A stretch of 64,000 bases of DNA from DASZHJ01 sp035507155 (GTDB lineage Bacteria; Pseudomonadota; Alphaproteobacteria; ATCC43930; CGMCC-115725), in contig DATJOK010000054.1 of assembly GCA_035507155.1 (NCBI GenBank), positions 1 through 64,000 of the forward strand. The letters run 5' to 3'. How positions within the stretch are numbered: the stretch's first letter is position 1; each line of letters begins with the position of its first letter. The notes under the pieces were generated by a model, which was not told the DNA's origin, made no database searches, and worked only from the letters and a program-made list of their open reading frames with translations. The translations under genes and the position numbers were made by a program. This document shows, piece by piece, positions 46,420 through 55,509 of this stretch.

Positions 46420-47259
46420 TCAGATCGTCCCGCGATGCTCCTCGGCAAAGACGTGAGCGTAGAGGTTGGCGATCCATTGCTTGCCTTCCTGGGTCACTCG
46501 GAGATAGCGCAGTCCTTCGGCAATGTAAGGAGTGACCGCTTTCCAGAAGAAGCCCGGATAGGCGGTGCGCAGGTCACCTGCGTTGCGATAGCCCAACTGC
46601 TGCGCCGTCCCGGTCTCGCAGAACTCGGCGAAGAGGGCGGGGATCTTCCGGATGTAGTTGGGATCGGCGAGCTGGCCGATGAGATCGGCGGCGCGCACCA
46701 GAGCAGGGTAATCGACGCGGTTGGTATGCTCGTCGTCCTGCGGCACTGGGAAGCGCGTGTGCTCGATGTTGGCCTCGATCACCATGGTGTCGATCGGCGT
46801 CAGCGCGACCTTGCCGAAGCGCTCGCGCACGAAGAGCTTGGAGCGGTTCACATGGTAGGGCGTGAGCGAGGCGTCGGTCGCGCCAGCTGGCACCTCCGTG
46901 ATCTCGCCCTTCGCATTCATCACATAGTGTCCGTCGCTGTCGCCGTGGCAGACGCCGCGCACATAGCCGATGTCATGGCAGAGCAGGGATACCATGAAAT
47001 GGAGCCAGTCCCGGGGCGTGATGCCGCCCTGGGCGATGTGCTTGCCGCGCAAAATCTCCTGTCCGACCAGCGTCACCATGATGGTGTGGTTGACGTCGTG
47101 GTAGGGGGCGTCGCTGTTGGCGATGTTCTCCAGCGCCACCCTGCCGATGAAGCCGATGATGCCGGGATAGCCCGGTTCCAGCAGCCCGTAGACCCGCTCA
47201 TACATGGTCTGGAGCTGCTCCACGAAGCTGTCGATCACCAGCGCGGTCGGATTGAACAT
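46420..47259 (-). CDS. HD-domain metal-dependent phosphohydrolase
   Basis: 279 residues from the ATG at 47259, with AGGAG seven bases upstream. YHDVNHTIMVTLVGQEIL and SLLCHDIGYVRG supply the His and His-Asp metal ligands of an HD domain, and a later VIEANIEHTRFP with a ALVRAADLIGQLAD block completes the site. The protein is all-helical and cytosolic in appearance. Members of this HD group are mostly uncharacterised, and no GGDEF, RelA or nucleotide-binding domain is attached. The 171 bases between it and the tRNA hold nothing I can identify. Confidence 0.82.
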   Translation of the reverse strand: MFNPTALVIDSFVEQLQTMYERVYGLLEPGYPGIIGFIGRVALENIANSDAPYHDVNHTIMVTLVGQEILRGKHIAQGGITPRDWLHFMVSLLCHDIGYVRGVCHGDSDGHYVMNAKGEITEVPAGATDASLTPYHVNRSKLFVRERFGKVALTPIDTMVIEANIEHTRFPVPQDDEHTNRVDYPALVRAADLIGQLADPNYIRKIPALFAEFCETGTAQQLGYRNAGDLRTAYPGFFWKAVTPYIAEGLRYLRVTQEGKQWIANLYAHVFAEEHRGTI

Positions 47260-47441
47260 GGGAAGGCTCCTATGGAGAGGCTCACCCTCGCTTGGCATGG
47301 GCAGGCACTATATCAATGCCGCAATCCCGGGTCATGGCTGCCCTTACCAATGGTGGAAAAGCGTGTCCCGCGAGCCGAAAGCGGGCTCATCTTCTGACCT
47401 AGGTCAATGCAGAGTCATCTTCGCTCAGGCATATTTCATTT

Positions 47442-47627
47442 ATGTTGGAAGCCGATCGACTGCGGGAATGCGCCTACGCCATGATCCAGTGGCACGGCAG
47501 ATACGCTGCCGCCGAAGCCACGCGCCTCGCCGACCGCTATTATTTCGAGCATGGCGATGAGGAGGTTGCCGATCTCTTCACCGCGATAGCAGAGACTGCA
47601 CAGACGCTATTGCGCTCGCTCTGTTGA
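47442..47627 (+). CDS. Small hypothetical protein of 61 residues
   Basis: The frame MLEADRLRECAYAMIQWHGR, then YAAAEATRLADRYYFEHGDE and EVADLFTAIAETAQTLL, is a two-helix acidic protein. It resembles small proteins with an Ala-x-x-hydrophobic-x-x-His-Gly helix seen near alphaproteobacterial regulatory genes, but I cannot name the family. The 182-bp gap upstream is moderately AT-rich. The ribosome site is weak. Confidence 0.55.
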   Translation: MLEADRLRECAYAMIQWHGRYAAAEATRLADRYYFEHGDEEVADLFTAIAETAQTLLRSLC

Positions 47628-47804
47628 GTAGCCACGCCTAGCGCTGGGCGATGTGGCAAGGTTGGCAGCCGAGCCATTGCACGAAATCCTCCGATGCACC
47701 AGGATCCCTCGCCATAGGGGGGCGGATGCCTTTCCGCCTCTACTCGCGTTGCCCGCCAGCCTGCGACCGCGCTCCGGGCCAGCATCGAGAGAAGGAGCAG
47801 ACGC

Positions 47805-48818
47805 ATGGAATATCGTACGCTCGGCCGGAGCGGCCTGAAGGTCTCGCCACTCTGCCTCGGCACCATGATGTTCGGCGGCGCGACGGACGAGACGACCTCG
47901 CGACGCATCGTCGCCAAGGCATTCGACCAGGGCGTCAACTTCATCGACACTGCCGACCAATACAACAACGGACAGTCGGAAGAAGTGGTCGGGCGCGCTA
48001 TTGCTGATCAACGCCATCGCTGGGTGCTTGCCACCAAGCTGGCCAATCCCATGGGGCCGGGGCCGAACGAGGTCGGGCTGTCGCGCAAATGGGTGATGCA
48101 GGCGGCAGAGGCGAGCCTCAGACGTCTCGGCACCGACTACCTCGACATCTTCTATCTTCACAAGGAGGATCACGCGACGCCTCTCGCCGAGACCGTCCGC
48201 GCGATGGGTGATCTGGCTCGCTCCGGCAAGATCCGTTATTTCGGCGTCTCGAACTATCGCTCCTGGCGCGTCGCCGAGATCTGCAATCTCTGCGACCGCC
48301 AGGGGATCGATCGTCCGGTGGTCAGCCAGCCCTACTACAACGCTATGAACCGCATGCCGGAGGTCGAGCACCTGCCGGCATGCTCCTTCTACGGCCTGGG
48401 CGTGGTCGCCTACAGCCCGCTGGCGCGGGGCGTGCTGACGGGGAAGTACTCGCCCGACGAGCCGCCGCCATCCGATACGAGGGCTGGGCGGAGCGACCGC
48501 CGGATGATGCAGACCGAATGGCGTCCGGAATCCCTGCGCATTGCCCAGACGCTCAAAAAACATGCAGAAGCGCGCGGGATCACGGCGGGTCAGTTTGCCG
48601 TGGCCTGGGTGCTCAACAACAAGCTGGTGACGGGGACCATCGGTGGGCCCCGCACCGAGGCGCAATGGGACGATTACCTCGGCGCGCTCGCCTATCAGTT
48701 CACGGGCGAGGACGAGGCGCTGGTGGACCGCTTGGTGACGTCCGGCCACCCCTCGACCCCCGGCTACAACGACCCAGCCTATCCGCTGGAAGGACGCGTG
48801 TCCCGCACGGGCTTGTGA
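47805..48818 (+). CDS. Aldo/keto reductase
   Basis: 337 residues, with GAAGGAG upstream of ATG 47805. The catalytic tetrad is Asp48 (FIDTAD), Tyr53, Lys78 (LATKLA) and His119 (FYLHKED). The TIM barrel and NADPH-binding C-terminal region (QFAVAWVLNNKLVTGTIGG) are complete. It belongs to the YajO/Tas-like group with a typical N terminus MEYRTLGRSGLKVSPLCLGT. It reduces carbonyls, with substrate unknown. It sits alone between the small protein and the ABC transporter operon. Confidence 0.92.
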   Translation: MEYRTLGRSGLKVSPLCLGTMMFGGATDETTSRRIVAKAFDQGVNFIDTADQYNNGQSEEVVGRAIADQRHRWVLATKLANPMGPGPNEVGLSRKWVMQAAEASLRRLGTDYLDIFYLHKEDHATPLAETVRAMGDLARSGKIRYFGVSNYRSWRVAEICNLCDRQGIDRPVVSQPYYNAMNRMPEVEHLPACSFYGLGVVAYSPLARGVLTGKYSPDEPPPSDTRAGRSDRRMMQTEWRPESLRIAQTLKKHAEARGITAGQFAVAWVLNNKLVTGTIGGPRTEAQWDDYLGALAYQFTGEDEALVDRLVTSGHPSTPGYNDPAYPLEGRVSRTGL

Positions 48819-48923
48819 GTCCCGTATTTCAAGCTGCACCGTCCGGCGTCGGTGCTGGTATAGATGTTGCGTCCGCGCCGGCCAGGGAGCGGCGCGATCT
48901 CTGAGAGCTGGGGGAGAGGGGCG

Positions 48924-49925
48924 ATGGATGGATTGAAGGTGGCGACTGCCGCCGCAGCGTTGGCAGTACTGGCGGGTCTTGCGACGCCGGCCATGGCGCT
49001 CGACAAGGTGAGCTTCGGCACCGACTGGAAGGCCGAGGCTGAGCATGGAGGCTACTACCAGGCGATCGCGACCGGCATCTATGCCAAGTACGGGCTTGAG
49101 GTGACACTGCGCCAGGGCGGGCCGCAGGTAAATCACGCCCAGATGCTGGCCGCCGGCCGACTCGACTTCGACGAGGAGCCGAACGGATTCATCCCGCTCA
49201 ACTTCGTCAAGGAATCGGTGCCGATGGTCGTGGTGGCGGCGCTGTTCCAGAAGGATCCGCAAGTGCTGATCGCCCATGCGGGCGTTGGCAACGACAGTCT
49301 TGCTGCGCTCAAGGGCAAGCCGATCATGATCGGCTCCGACACGCGTGTAGGATCCTGGCTCTTCCTGAAGTCGAAGTTCGGCTATTCCGACGATCAGATC
49401 CGTCCCTACAACTTCAACATCGCGCCTTTTCTCGCCGACAAGAATGCGGTGCAGCAAGGCTATCTCACCAGCGAGCCGCTGCTGATCGAGAAAGCCGGGG
49501 TGAAACCGGTGGTGTTCCTGCTCGCCGATCAGGGCTATTCGAGCTATGCGTCGGTGATCGCCACGTCGCGGAAGTTGATGCAGGAGAAGCCAGACCTCGT
49601 GCAGCGTTTCGTCAACGCCAGCATCGAGGGCTGGTACAGCTACCTCTATGGCGATCCCGCCCCCGCGAATGCGCTCATCAAGAAGGACAATCCAGAGGAG
49701 ACCGACGAGCTGCTGTCCTACGCGATTGCCAAGATCAAGGAATACGGCATCGTGGATAGCGGTGACTCACTGAAACTCGGCATCGGTGCGATGACCGACG
49801 CGCGCTGGAAGAATTTCTTCGAGGTGATGTCTAAGCAGGGACTCTACGACCCCAAGCTGGATTACACCAAGGCGTTCACAACCCAGTTCGTGAATAAGCG
49901 CGTCGGCATCGACATGCGGAAATAG
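48924..49925 (+). CDS. ABC transporter substrate-binding protein (NMT1/SsuA type)
   Basis: 333 residues from ATG 48924, with a strong GGGGAGAGGGG site. The signal peptide (VATAAAALAVLAGLATPAMA, cleavage near residue 25) is followed by a periplasmic-binding fold of the NMT1/THI5/SsuA family: FGTDWKAEAEHGGYYQAIATG and AQMLAAGRLDFDEEPNGF. Relatives bind pyrimidine thiamine precursors, sulfonates, riboflavin or hydantoins. The downstream hydantoin-degrading enzymes suggest a cyclic ureide or pyrimidine ligand, by inference. First gene of a three-gene importer operon. Confidence 0.9.
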   Translation: MDGLKVATAAAALAVLAGLATPAMALDKVSFGTDWKAEAEHGGYYQAIATGIYAKYGLEVTLRQGGPQVNHAQMLAAGRLDFDEEPNGFIPLNFVKESVPMVVVAALFQKDPQVLIAHAGVGNDSLAALKGKPIMIGSDTRVGSWLFLKSKFGYSDDQIRPYNFNIAPFLADKNAVQQGYLTSEPLLIEKAGVKPVVFLLADQGYSSYASVIATSRKLMQEKPDLVQRFVNASIEGWYSYLYGDPAPANALIKKDNPEETDELLSYAIAKIKEYGIVDSGDSLKLGIGAMTDARWKNFFEVMSKQGLYDPKLDYTKAFTTQFVNKRVGIDMRK

Positions 49926-49947
49926 CGGCATCGGCGACCCCATATCG

Positions 49948-50706
49948 ATGCCGCCGGGGAGCACGGCGCCTCTCGTCTCCGTCGAGGGCGTGCGCAAAGT
50001 CTTTCGCAGCGGAACCGTCGCCCTCGACGGCGTCGATCTCGCCGTGCGGAGCGGTGATTTTCTCAGCATTCTCGGTCCGTCCGGCTGCGGCAAGAGCACG
50101 CTTCTCCGCCTGATTGCTGGCCTGACCATACCCAGCGCCGGCGCGATCCGCGGCATCGAAGGACTCCCGCGACGCGTGAGCTTTGTTTTCCAGGAGCCGA
50201 CGCTGATGCCCTGGGCTACCGTGGCCGACAACGTCTACCTGCCGCTGCGGCTGGCCGGCGAGGCGCGGAAGGCCGCCGCGCCTCGGATTGCCGCGACGAT
50301 CGAAGCTGTCGGCCTCAAGGGATTTGAGCGCGCCTATCCTCGAGAGCTCTCGGGCGGCATGCGCATGCGGGTCTCCATCGCGCGCGCGCTCGTGACCGAT
50401 CCCGAGCTGCTGCTGCTCGACGAGCCCTTCGCCGCCCTCGACGAGATCACCCGATTTCGCCTGAACGAGGATCTGCTGCGGCTCTGGCAGGCGCAGCACT
50501 GGACAGTCATCTTCGTCACACACAGTGTTTTTGAATCCGCGTTTCTTTCCAGCCGCGTGGTGGTGATGACGCGGCGGCCGGGCCGTATTGTCGCCGACCT
50601 GCCGGTCGATCTCCCCTACCCCCGCGAGAGTGCCCTTCGCACCAGCGCGGGCTATGCCGATTTCTGCCGCACGCTCTCTGAGCGGCTGGCGGGAGCCATG
50701 GAATGA
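49948..50706 (+). CDS. ABC transporter ATP-binding protein (SsuB/TauB type)
   Basis: 252 residues. Walker A GPSGCGKST at 43-51, Q-loop FQEPTLMPWATV, signature LSGGM at 134-138, Walker B LLLLDEP at 154-160 and H-loop VTHSVFESAFL are all intact. Length and motifs match ATPases of nitrate/sulfonate/taurine-type importers. The stop overlaps the permease start by 4 bp (ATGA at 50703-50706). Confidence 0.94.
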   Translation: MPPGSTAPLVSVEGVRKVFRSGTVALDGVDLAVRSGDFLSILGPSGCGKSTLLRLIAGLTIPSAGAIRGIEGLPRRVSFVFQEPTLMPWATVADNVYLPLRLAGEARKAAAPRIAATIEAVGLKGFERAYPRELSGGMRMRVSIARALVTDPELLLLDEPFAALDEITRFRLNEDLLRLWQAQHWTVIFVTHSVFESAFLSSRVVVMTRRPGRIVADLPVDLPYPRESALRTSAGYADFCRTLSERLAGAME

Positions 50707-51497
50707 CCCGGCGAGCGAGCATGCACCTCCGCATCATAGCACCGGTATCGACAGGCCTGCTTTTCTTGCTCGCCTGGGACGCCCTCGTCCGACTGGTGCA
50801 GATTCCGCCCTATATCCTGCCGAGTCCGTTCCTCGTGTTTGGGGCGCTCTGGCATGACGGACCGAGCCTGGTTGGCTCTCTCTTGATCACCCTCGGCGTC
50901 ACCTTGGCCGCGCTCGCGGCCGCGATCATCGTGGGCGGCAGCATCGCCATCCTCTTCGCGCGGTGGTGGCTCCTCGAGGTGAGCCTACTACCCTACGCGA
51001 TCGCGCTACAGGTGACGCCGGTGGTGGCGATCGCGCCGCTCATCATCATCTGGGTCAATGACGCGTTCCTGTCTCTGCTGGTGATCGCCTGGATCGTGGC
51101 GTTCTTCCCGATCGTCGCCAACACCACCCTCGGCCTCAACAGCGCCGATCGGAACCTGGTCGCTCTGTTCCGCCTCTATGGCGCATCGCCATGGCAGGTG
51201 ATGCGTTATCTTCGCCTGCCAACGGCGCTGCCGAATTTTCTTGCGGGCGTGCGCATCAGCGGTGGCCTTGCGTTGATCGGCGCAGTGGTCGCGGAATTCG
51301 TCGCCGGCACCGGGGGCGCCGAAACCGGGCTCGCCTCGCGCATTCTCGAGGCCGGGTACCGTCTGGAGATACCGCGTCTCTTCGCAGCGCTGGTGCTGCT
51401 CGCGCTCACCGGCATGCTGATCTACTTTCTCCTCGATCGGCTCTCGCGCCTGCTGCTCGCGCATTGGCACGAAAGCGCACTTCCCCCGGAGGAATGA
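50703..51497 (+). CDS. ABC transporter permease (SsuC/TauC type)
   Basis: 264 residues, full length for this class, with about six transmembrane segments. The ATPase-contacting EAA-like loop is LYGASPWQVMRYLRLPTALP, followed by NFLAGVRISGGLALIGAVVAEFVAG. It forms a homodimeric channel with the ATPase encoded just upstream. It is complete, so the shorter permease fragment at 51578 is a different gene. Confidence 0.93.
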   Translation: MTRRASMHLRIIAPVSTGLLFLLAWDALVRLVQIPPYILPSPFLVFGALWHDGPSLVGSLLITLGVTLAALAAAIIVGGSIAILFARWWLLEVSLLPYAIALQVTPVVAIAPLIIIWVNDAFLSLLVIAWIVAFFPIVANTTLGLNSADRNLVALFRLYGASPWQVMRYLRLPTALPNFLAGVRISGGLALIGAVVAEFVAGTGGAETGLASRILEAGYRLEIPRLFAALVLLALTGMLIYFLLDRLSRLLLAHWHESALPPEE

Positions 51498-51577
51498 GGA
51501 TTTCCCAAGCGTTGACGCCGCTGATCCGCAGCCACTAAGCTCCAGCCCGCAACGGGGACCGAGCGGGGAGATAGGTC

Positions 51578-51949
51578 ATGCGGCGGCGGGATTTCCTGGC
51601 GGCGCTCGCGAGCTTGCAGGGCTTCGATTCCGCCCTCGAAGAAGCCGGGCAGAGCCTGGGCGCCAGTCCGTTTCGCACCTTCTTCCTCGTGGTGCTGCCG
51701 CTGATCTGGCCGTCGGTGTTGTCGGGTTGGCTGTTTGCCTTCATCGTCTCTTTTGGCGAGCTCAATACGGCCCTGTTCCTGACGGGTCCGGGCCATACGA
51801 CCTTGCCGATCGAGATATTCAGCTATCTCCAGTTCCAGGGCAGCCAGCTCGTGATCGCCGCGGCATCCGCCATCCAGGTCGCGCTGATCCTGGTCATGGT
51901 GGCGGCAATCGAGCGCCTGGTGGGCTTGCGCCGGCTCGTTCGAGCCTGA
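51578..51949 (+). pseudogene. Truncated C-terminal fragment of a PotB/PotC-type ABC permease
   Basis: 123 residues homologous in pattern only to the last half of a polyamine-type (PotC) permease: ASLQGFDSALEEAGQSLGAS contains the EAA loop, then TFFLVVLPLIWPSVLSGWLF and SFGELNTALFLTGPGHTTLP. The first half (about four membrane helices) is absent. Upstream is a non-coding stretch of 80 bp after the complete SsuC-type permease. GGGGAGATAGG before the ATG could still allow translation. It is probably the remnant of a deleted second transporter, with no cognate ATPase or binding protein left. Confidence 0.75.
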
Positions 51950-51979
51950 TACGCCCGGCGAGGTCGGTGCCGAACGAGG

Positions 51980-52948
51980 CTACTCGCCGGCCAATCGCAG
52001 GGGCGGCACACTGACGCCAAGATGCCGCTTGGCGCGTTCGAGCCGGTCGAGAAGGTGGGTGAGCTCCGCCTGATCGTCCGCATCAAGCGCGGGGCCCGGC
52101 GCGCGGACGCGAGAGCTGGCGATGATGCCGCGCCGGCGCAGCGTCTCCTTGCGGAGGGCGAGGCCGAGGCCGAGCTGGTTCTCGTGGCGGATCACCGGCA
52201 GATAGGCGTCGTAGAGATCCTCCGCCTCGTCGCGCTTGCCGGCGAACCAGAGTTTCACCACCTCCACCAGCGCCTCCGGGAAAGCGAAGCCGGTCATGGC
52301 GCCGTCGACGCCGCGGGCAAGCTCCTGCATCAAGTGCTGACCGCCATTGCCGACCAGGATGCTGATGCGACGCTTGCGGGCGCCCGAAGCCTCGGCGGCG
52401 CGGACCTTGGAAATCTTGCGCAGGCCCGGCGCCTCCTCGTGCTTCATCATCTTGATCGAGGGGAAGTCGTTGAACAGGCGATTGAGCAGCGTCGGCGAGA
52501 AAAAGACGTTGGTGGTCTGCGGGTAGTCCTGCAGAACGACCGGGATCTCGGAACCGAGCTCTTTGATGACGCCGTCGAAATAGGCGTAGATCTGGTCGTC
52601 GGTCTTGAGCGCGCCGGTGCCGGCGACCATGACGCCGGCGGCACCCAGATCCATCGAAAGCCGTGCTAGATCGCCGGCGATGTTGAAGCCGGCGCTGGTA
52701 ACGCCGACGACCACAGGCAGATGGGCACCGATGCGCTGGATCACGCGCTTGACGAAGGCGGCGGACTCGTCGGGCGTGAGCTTGGGGGCCTCGCCCATGA
52801 TGCCTAGGATGGTGATGCCGTCGATGCCGCATTCCAGATGGAAATCCATCAGGCGGTCGGTCGAGGTCCAGTCCATGGCGCCGTCATCGGTGAACGGCGT
52901 CGCCGAGATCATGTAGAAGCCGCGCGCGGATTCATCGAGGAGGGCCAT
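51980..52948 (-). CDS. DapA/NAL-family aldolase-lyase, second paralog
   Basis: 322 residues from the ATG at 52948, with GGGAA six bases upstream. The family barrel has the Schiff-base Lys169 in IKMMKHEEAPG, the catalytic-position Tyr142 in LQDYPQTT, and the substrate loop ILGIMGEAPKLTP in place of GTTGE. It is diverged from the member at 3980 and has a longer C terminus. It probably cleaves or condenses a 2-oxo acid, perhaps a sugar-acid or hydroxy-oxo acid. It is divergent from the hydantoinase operon, across 130 bp. Confidence 0.85.
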   Translation of the reverse strand: MALLDESARGFYMISATPFTDDGAMDWTSTDRLMDFHLECGIDGITILGIMGEAPKLTPDESAAFVKRVIQRIGAHLPVVVGVTSAGFNIAGDLARLSMDLGAAGVMVAGTGALKTDDQIYAYFDGVIKELGSEIPVVLQDYPQTTNVFFSPTLLNRLFNDFPSIKMMKHEEAPGLRKISKVRAAEASGARKRRISILVGNGGQHLMQELARGVDGAMTGFAFPEALVEVVKLWFAGKRDEAEDLYDAYLPVIRHENQLGLGLALRKETLRRRGIIASSRVRAPGPALDADDQAELTHLLDRLERAKRHLGVSVPPLRLAGE

Positions 52949-53078
52949 GGTCATTTCCCGTGCACAGGAGTGAGGCAACTGCCCGCTGCGGTGGCGAGCC
53001 GGTTCAGGCTATCCAGGGCAAGGGCGATCCGTATAATCCTTAGCGGCAAACGCGCTTTCTGACCAGGGACCTCCGGGC

Positions 53079-54542
53079 ATGGCCGAGTTCGACCTCGTGA
53101 TCCGCAACGGCACCGTCGCCACTGCTGCCGACGTGTTCAGGGCGGATGTGGGGGTAACTGGAGGCCGGATCGCGGCGCTGGGCGCCACGCTGGGGAGGGG
53201 AGCCCGCGAGATCGATGCCGGCGGCAAGCTGGTCCTGCCGGGTGGCATCGACAGCCACTGTCATATCGCCCAGGTCTCGTCCATGGGCATCGCCACCGCT
53301 GACGATTTCCTGAGCGGCTCGCGCTCGGCCGCGGCGGGCGGCAATACCACCCTCATTCCCTTCGCCGCCCAGCACAAGGGCCAGTCGCTGCGCAAGGTGG
53401 TGGAGGACTATCACCGGGAGGCGCAGGGCAAGGCGATCATCGACTACGCCTTCCACCTCATCATCTCCGATCCGCGAACGGAGGTGCTGGGACAGGAGCT
53501 GCCGGCGCTCATCAAGGACGGCTACACTTCGTTCAAGATCTACCTCACCTATGATGCGCTGAAGCTCAGCGATCGCGAGACCCTGGAGGTGCTGGCGGTC
53601 GCGCGGCGCGAAGGCGCGCTGGTGATGGTGCATGCGGAGAATCACGACGTCATCACCTTCCTGACCGAGCGCCTGCTTGCCGCCGGCCACACCGCACCCA
53701 AATTCCATGCGGTGGCGCATGCCGCGATCGCCGAACGCGAGGCGACCCATCGCGCCATCAGCCTGGCGGAGATCATCGACGTGCCGATCCTGATCGTGCA
53801 TGTCTCGGGCCGCGAGGCGATCGACCAGATCGCTTGGGCGCGCAACCGCGGCCTCAAGATCTACGCCGAGACGTGTCCGCAATATCTCTTCCTGAGCGAG
53901 GAGGATCTCGACCAGCCCGGCATCGAGGGCGCGCGCTGCATGTGCAGCCCGCCGCCGCGCGACAAGGCCAATCAGGAGCTTGTCTGGCGCGGCCTCGAGA
54001 CCGGCGTCTTCGACGTCTTCTCCTCTGATCACGCGCCTTATCGCATGGACACAAGCGGCAAGCTGCATCACGGGCCGAATCCGCATTTCAAGAAGATCGG
54101 CAACGGTGTGCCGGGCCTTGAGGTGCGGCTGCCGCTGCTGTTCTCCGAGGGCGTGCGCACGGGGCGCTTGGAGCTCACGAAATTCGTGGCGCTCGCTTCC
54201 ACCACCGCGGCGAAACTCTACGGTCTCTATCCCCGCAAAGGCACCATTGCAGTGGGTGCCGACGCCGATATCGCGATCTGGGATCCGGAGAAATCCGTCA
54301 CCATTCGCCAGGCCGACCTGCACGACGCCATGGACTACACACCCTATGAAGGCCGCAAGGTGACCGGCTGGCCGGTCGTGACGCTGTCGCGCGGCGAGGT
54401 GGTCTGGGGCGACGGAGAGATCAAGGGCGCCGCCGGTCGCGGCCGCTTCCTTCCCTGCGAGCTGCCGGCAGCGGCAAAACCGAGCGGGCGGCTTCCCACC
54501 AATTTCGATCCGACCAGCGGTCGGCTCGTCACTCATTCCTAA
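53079..54542 (+). CDS. Dihydropyrimidinase / D-hydantoinase
   Basis: 487 residues. The binuclear metal site is intact: His60 and His62 in DSHCHIAQ, carbamylated Lys153 in SFKIYLTYD, His185 in MVHAENHD, His241 in IVHVSG and Asp317 in SSDHAPY. The enzyme opens the ring of dihydropyrimidines or 5-substituted hydantoins to N-carbamoyl products. The next gene is an N-carbamoyl-D-amino-acid hydrolase, which favours hydantoins as substrate. First gene of the operon, with GACCTCCGGG-type sequence rather than a strong site before ATG. Confidence 0.93.
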   Translation: MAEFDLVIRNGTVATAADVFRADVGVTGGRIAALGATLGRGAREIDAGGKLVLPGGIDSHCHIAQVSSMGIATADDFLSGSRSAAAGGNTTLIPFAAQHKGQSLRKVVEDYHREAQGKAIIDYAFHLIISDPRTEVLGQELPALIKDGYTSFKIYLTYDALKLSDRETLEVLAVARREGALVMVHAENHDVITFLTERLLAAGHTAPKFHAVAHAAIAEREATHRAISLAEIIDVPILIVHVSGREAIDQIAWARNRGLKIYAETCPQYLFLSEEDLDQPGIEGARCMCSPPPRDKANQELVWRGLETGVFDVFSSDHAPYRMDTSGKLHHGPNPHFKKIGNGVPGLEVRLPLLFSEGVRTGRLELTKFVALASTTAAKLYGLYPRKGTIAVGADADIAIWDPEKSVTIRQADLHDAMDYTPYEGRKVTGWPVVTLSRGEVVWGDGEIKGAAGRGRFLPCELPAAAKPSGRLPTNFDPTSGRLVTHS

Positions 54543-54563
54543 GCGAGAGGGGTTTCGATCACA

Positions 54564-55505
54564 ATGTCTCGTCTTCTGAAAGCTGCTGCCGCGCAGCTGG
54601 GGCCGATCGCCCGCAGCGAGACGCGGCGACAGGTCGTTGACCGCATGCTGGAGATGCTCCGCGAAGCCAACGGCAAGGGCGTCAAGCTGCTGGTCTATCC
54701 AGAGATGGCGCTCACGACTTTCTTCCCGCGCTGGTACATGACCGACCAGGCAGAGATCGACGCGTTCTTCGAGACGGAGATGCCGGGGCCGGAGACGCGG
54801 CGCCTTTTTGAGGCGGCCGAAGCCCTGGGTATCGGCTTCTATCTCGGATATTGCGAAAAGATCGTCGAGGGTGGCGGCGTCACTCACCGCTATAACACCT
54901 CGATCATTGTGGATCAGCGCGGCAAGATCGTCGGCAAGTACCGCAAGGTGCATCTGCCCGGCCACGCGGAGTACGAGCCGCAACGGCCGTGGCAGCATCT
55001 GGAGAAGCGCTATTTCGAGGTCGGCAATCTGGGATTCCCTGTGTGGCGCACCATGGATGCCATCATGGGCATGTGTATCTGCAACGATCGCCGCTGGCCG
55101 GAGACCTTTCGTGTTATGGGGCTGAAGGGCGTTGAGCTTGTCATGCTCGGGTACAACACGCCGTCGGAGAACGGCGTCGCGCCCGAGGGCGCCAAGCGCC
55201 GCATGTTCCACAATCATCTGAGCATGCAAGCCGGCGCCTACCAGAACGGCACCTATGTCATCGGCACCGCCAAGGGCGGGATGGAGGAGGGCGTGCCGAT
55301 GCTGGCGGGGAGCTGCATCGTCGATCCCAATGGCGAGATCGTGGCCTTGGCGCAGACCGAGGGCGACGAGCTCGTGATCGCCGAGCTCGATTTCGACAAG
55401 TGCAAGTTCATCAAGAGCACGGTGTTCAACTTCGCCCAGCATCGGCGGATCGAGCATTACGGGATCATCACCTCGCAGACGGGCGCTGTCTTGCCGCCGG
55501 AGTAA
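54564..55505 (+). CDS. N-carbamoyl-D-amino acid hydrolase (nitrilase superfamily)
   Basis: 313 residues. The Glu-Lys-Cys triad is Glu47 (VYPEMALTTFFPRW), Lys128 (KYRKVHLPGH) and Cys173 (CICNDRRWPE). The sequence closely follows the Agrobacterium D-carbamoylase pattern, including EMPGPETRRLF, QHLEKRYFE and LSMQAGAYQNGTY. It hydrolyses N-carbamoyl-D-amino acids to D-amino acid, CO2 and ammonia. It lies 21 bp after the hydantoinase; together they form a hydantoin-to-D-amino-acid route. Beta-ureidopropionase is a less likely alternative. Confidence 0.93.
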   Translation: MSRLLKAAAAQLGPIARSETRRQVVDRMLEMLREANGKGVKLLVYPEMALTTFFPRWYMTDQAEIDAFFETEMPGPETRRLFEAAEALGIGFYLGYCEKIVEGGGVTHRYNTSIIVDQRGKIVGKYRKVHLPGHAEYEPQRPWQHLEKRYFEVGNLGFPVWRTMDAIMGMCICNDRRWPETFRVMGLKGVELVMLGYNTPSENGVAPEGAKRRMFHNHLSMQAGAYQNGTYVIGTAKGGMEEGVPMLAGSCIVDPNGEIVALAQTEGDELVIAELDFDKCKFIKSTVFNFAQHRRIEHYGIITSQTGAVLPPE

Positions 55506-55509
55506 GCAC

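Noticed and set aside
50703..51949. A frameshifted single permease spanning 50703-51949
   Set aside because: The first permease is complete at 264 residues with its own EAA loop. The second piece contains another EAA loop of a different permease class, so it is a separate remnant.
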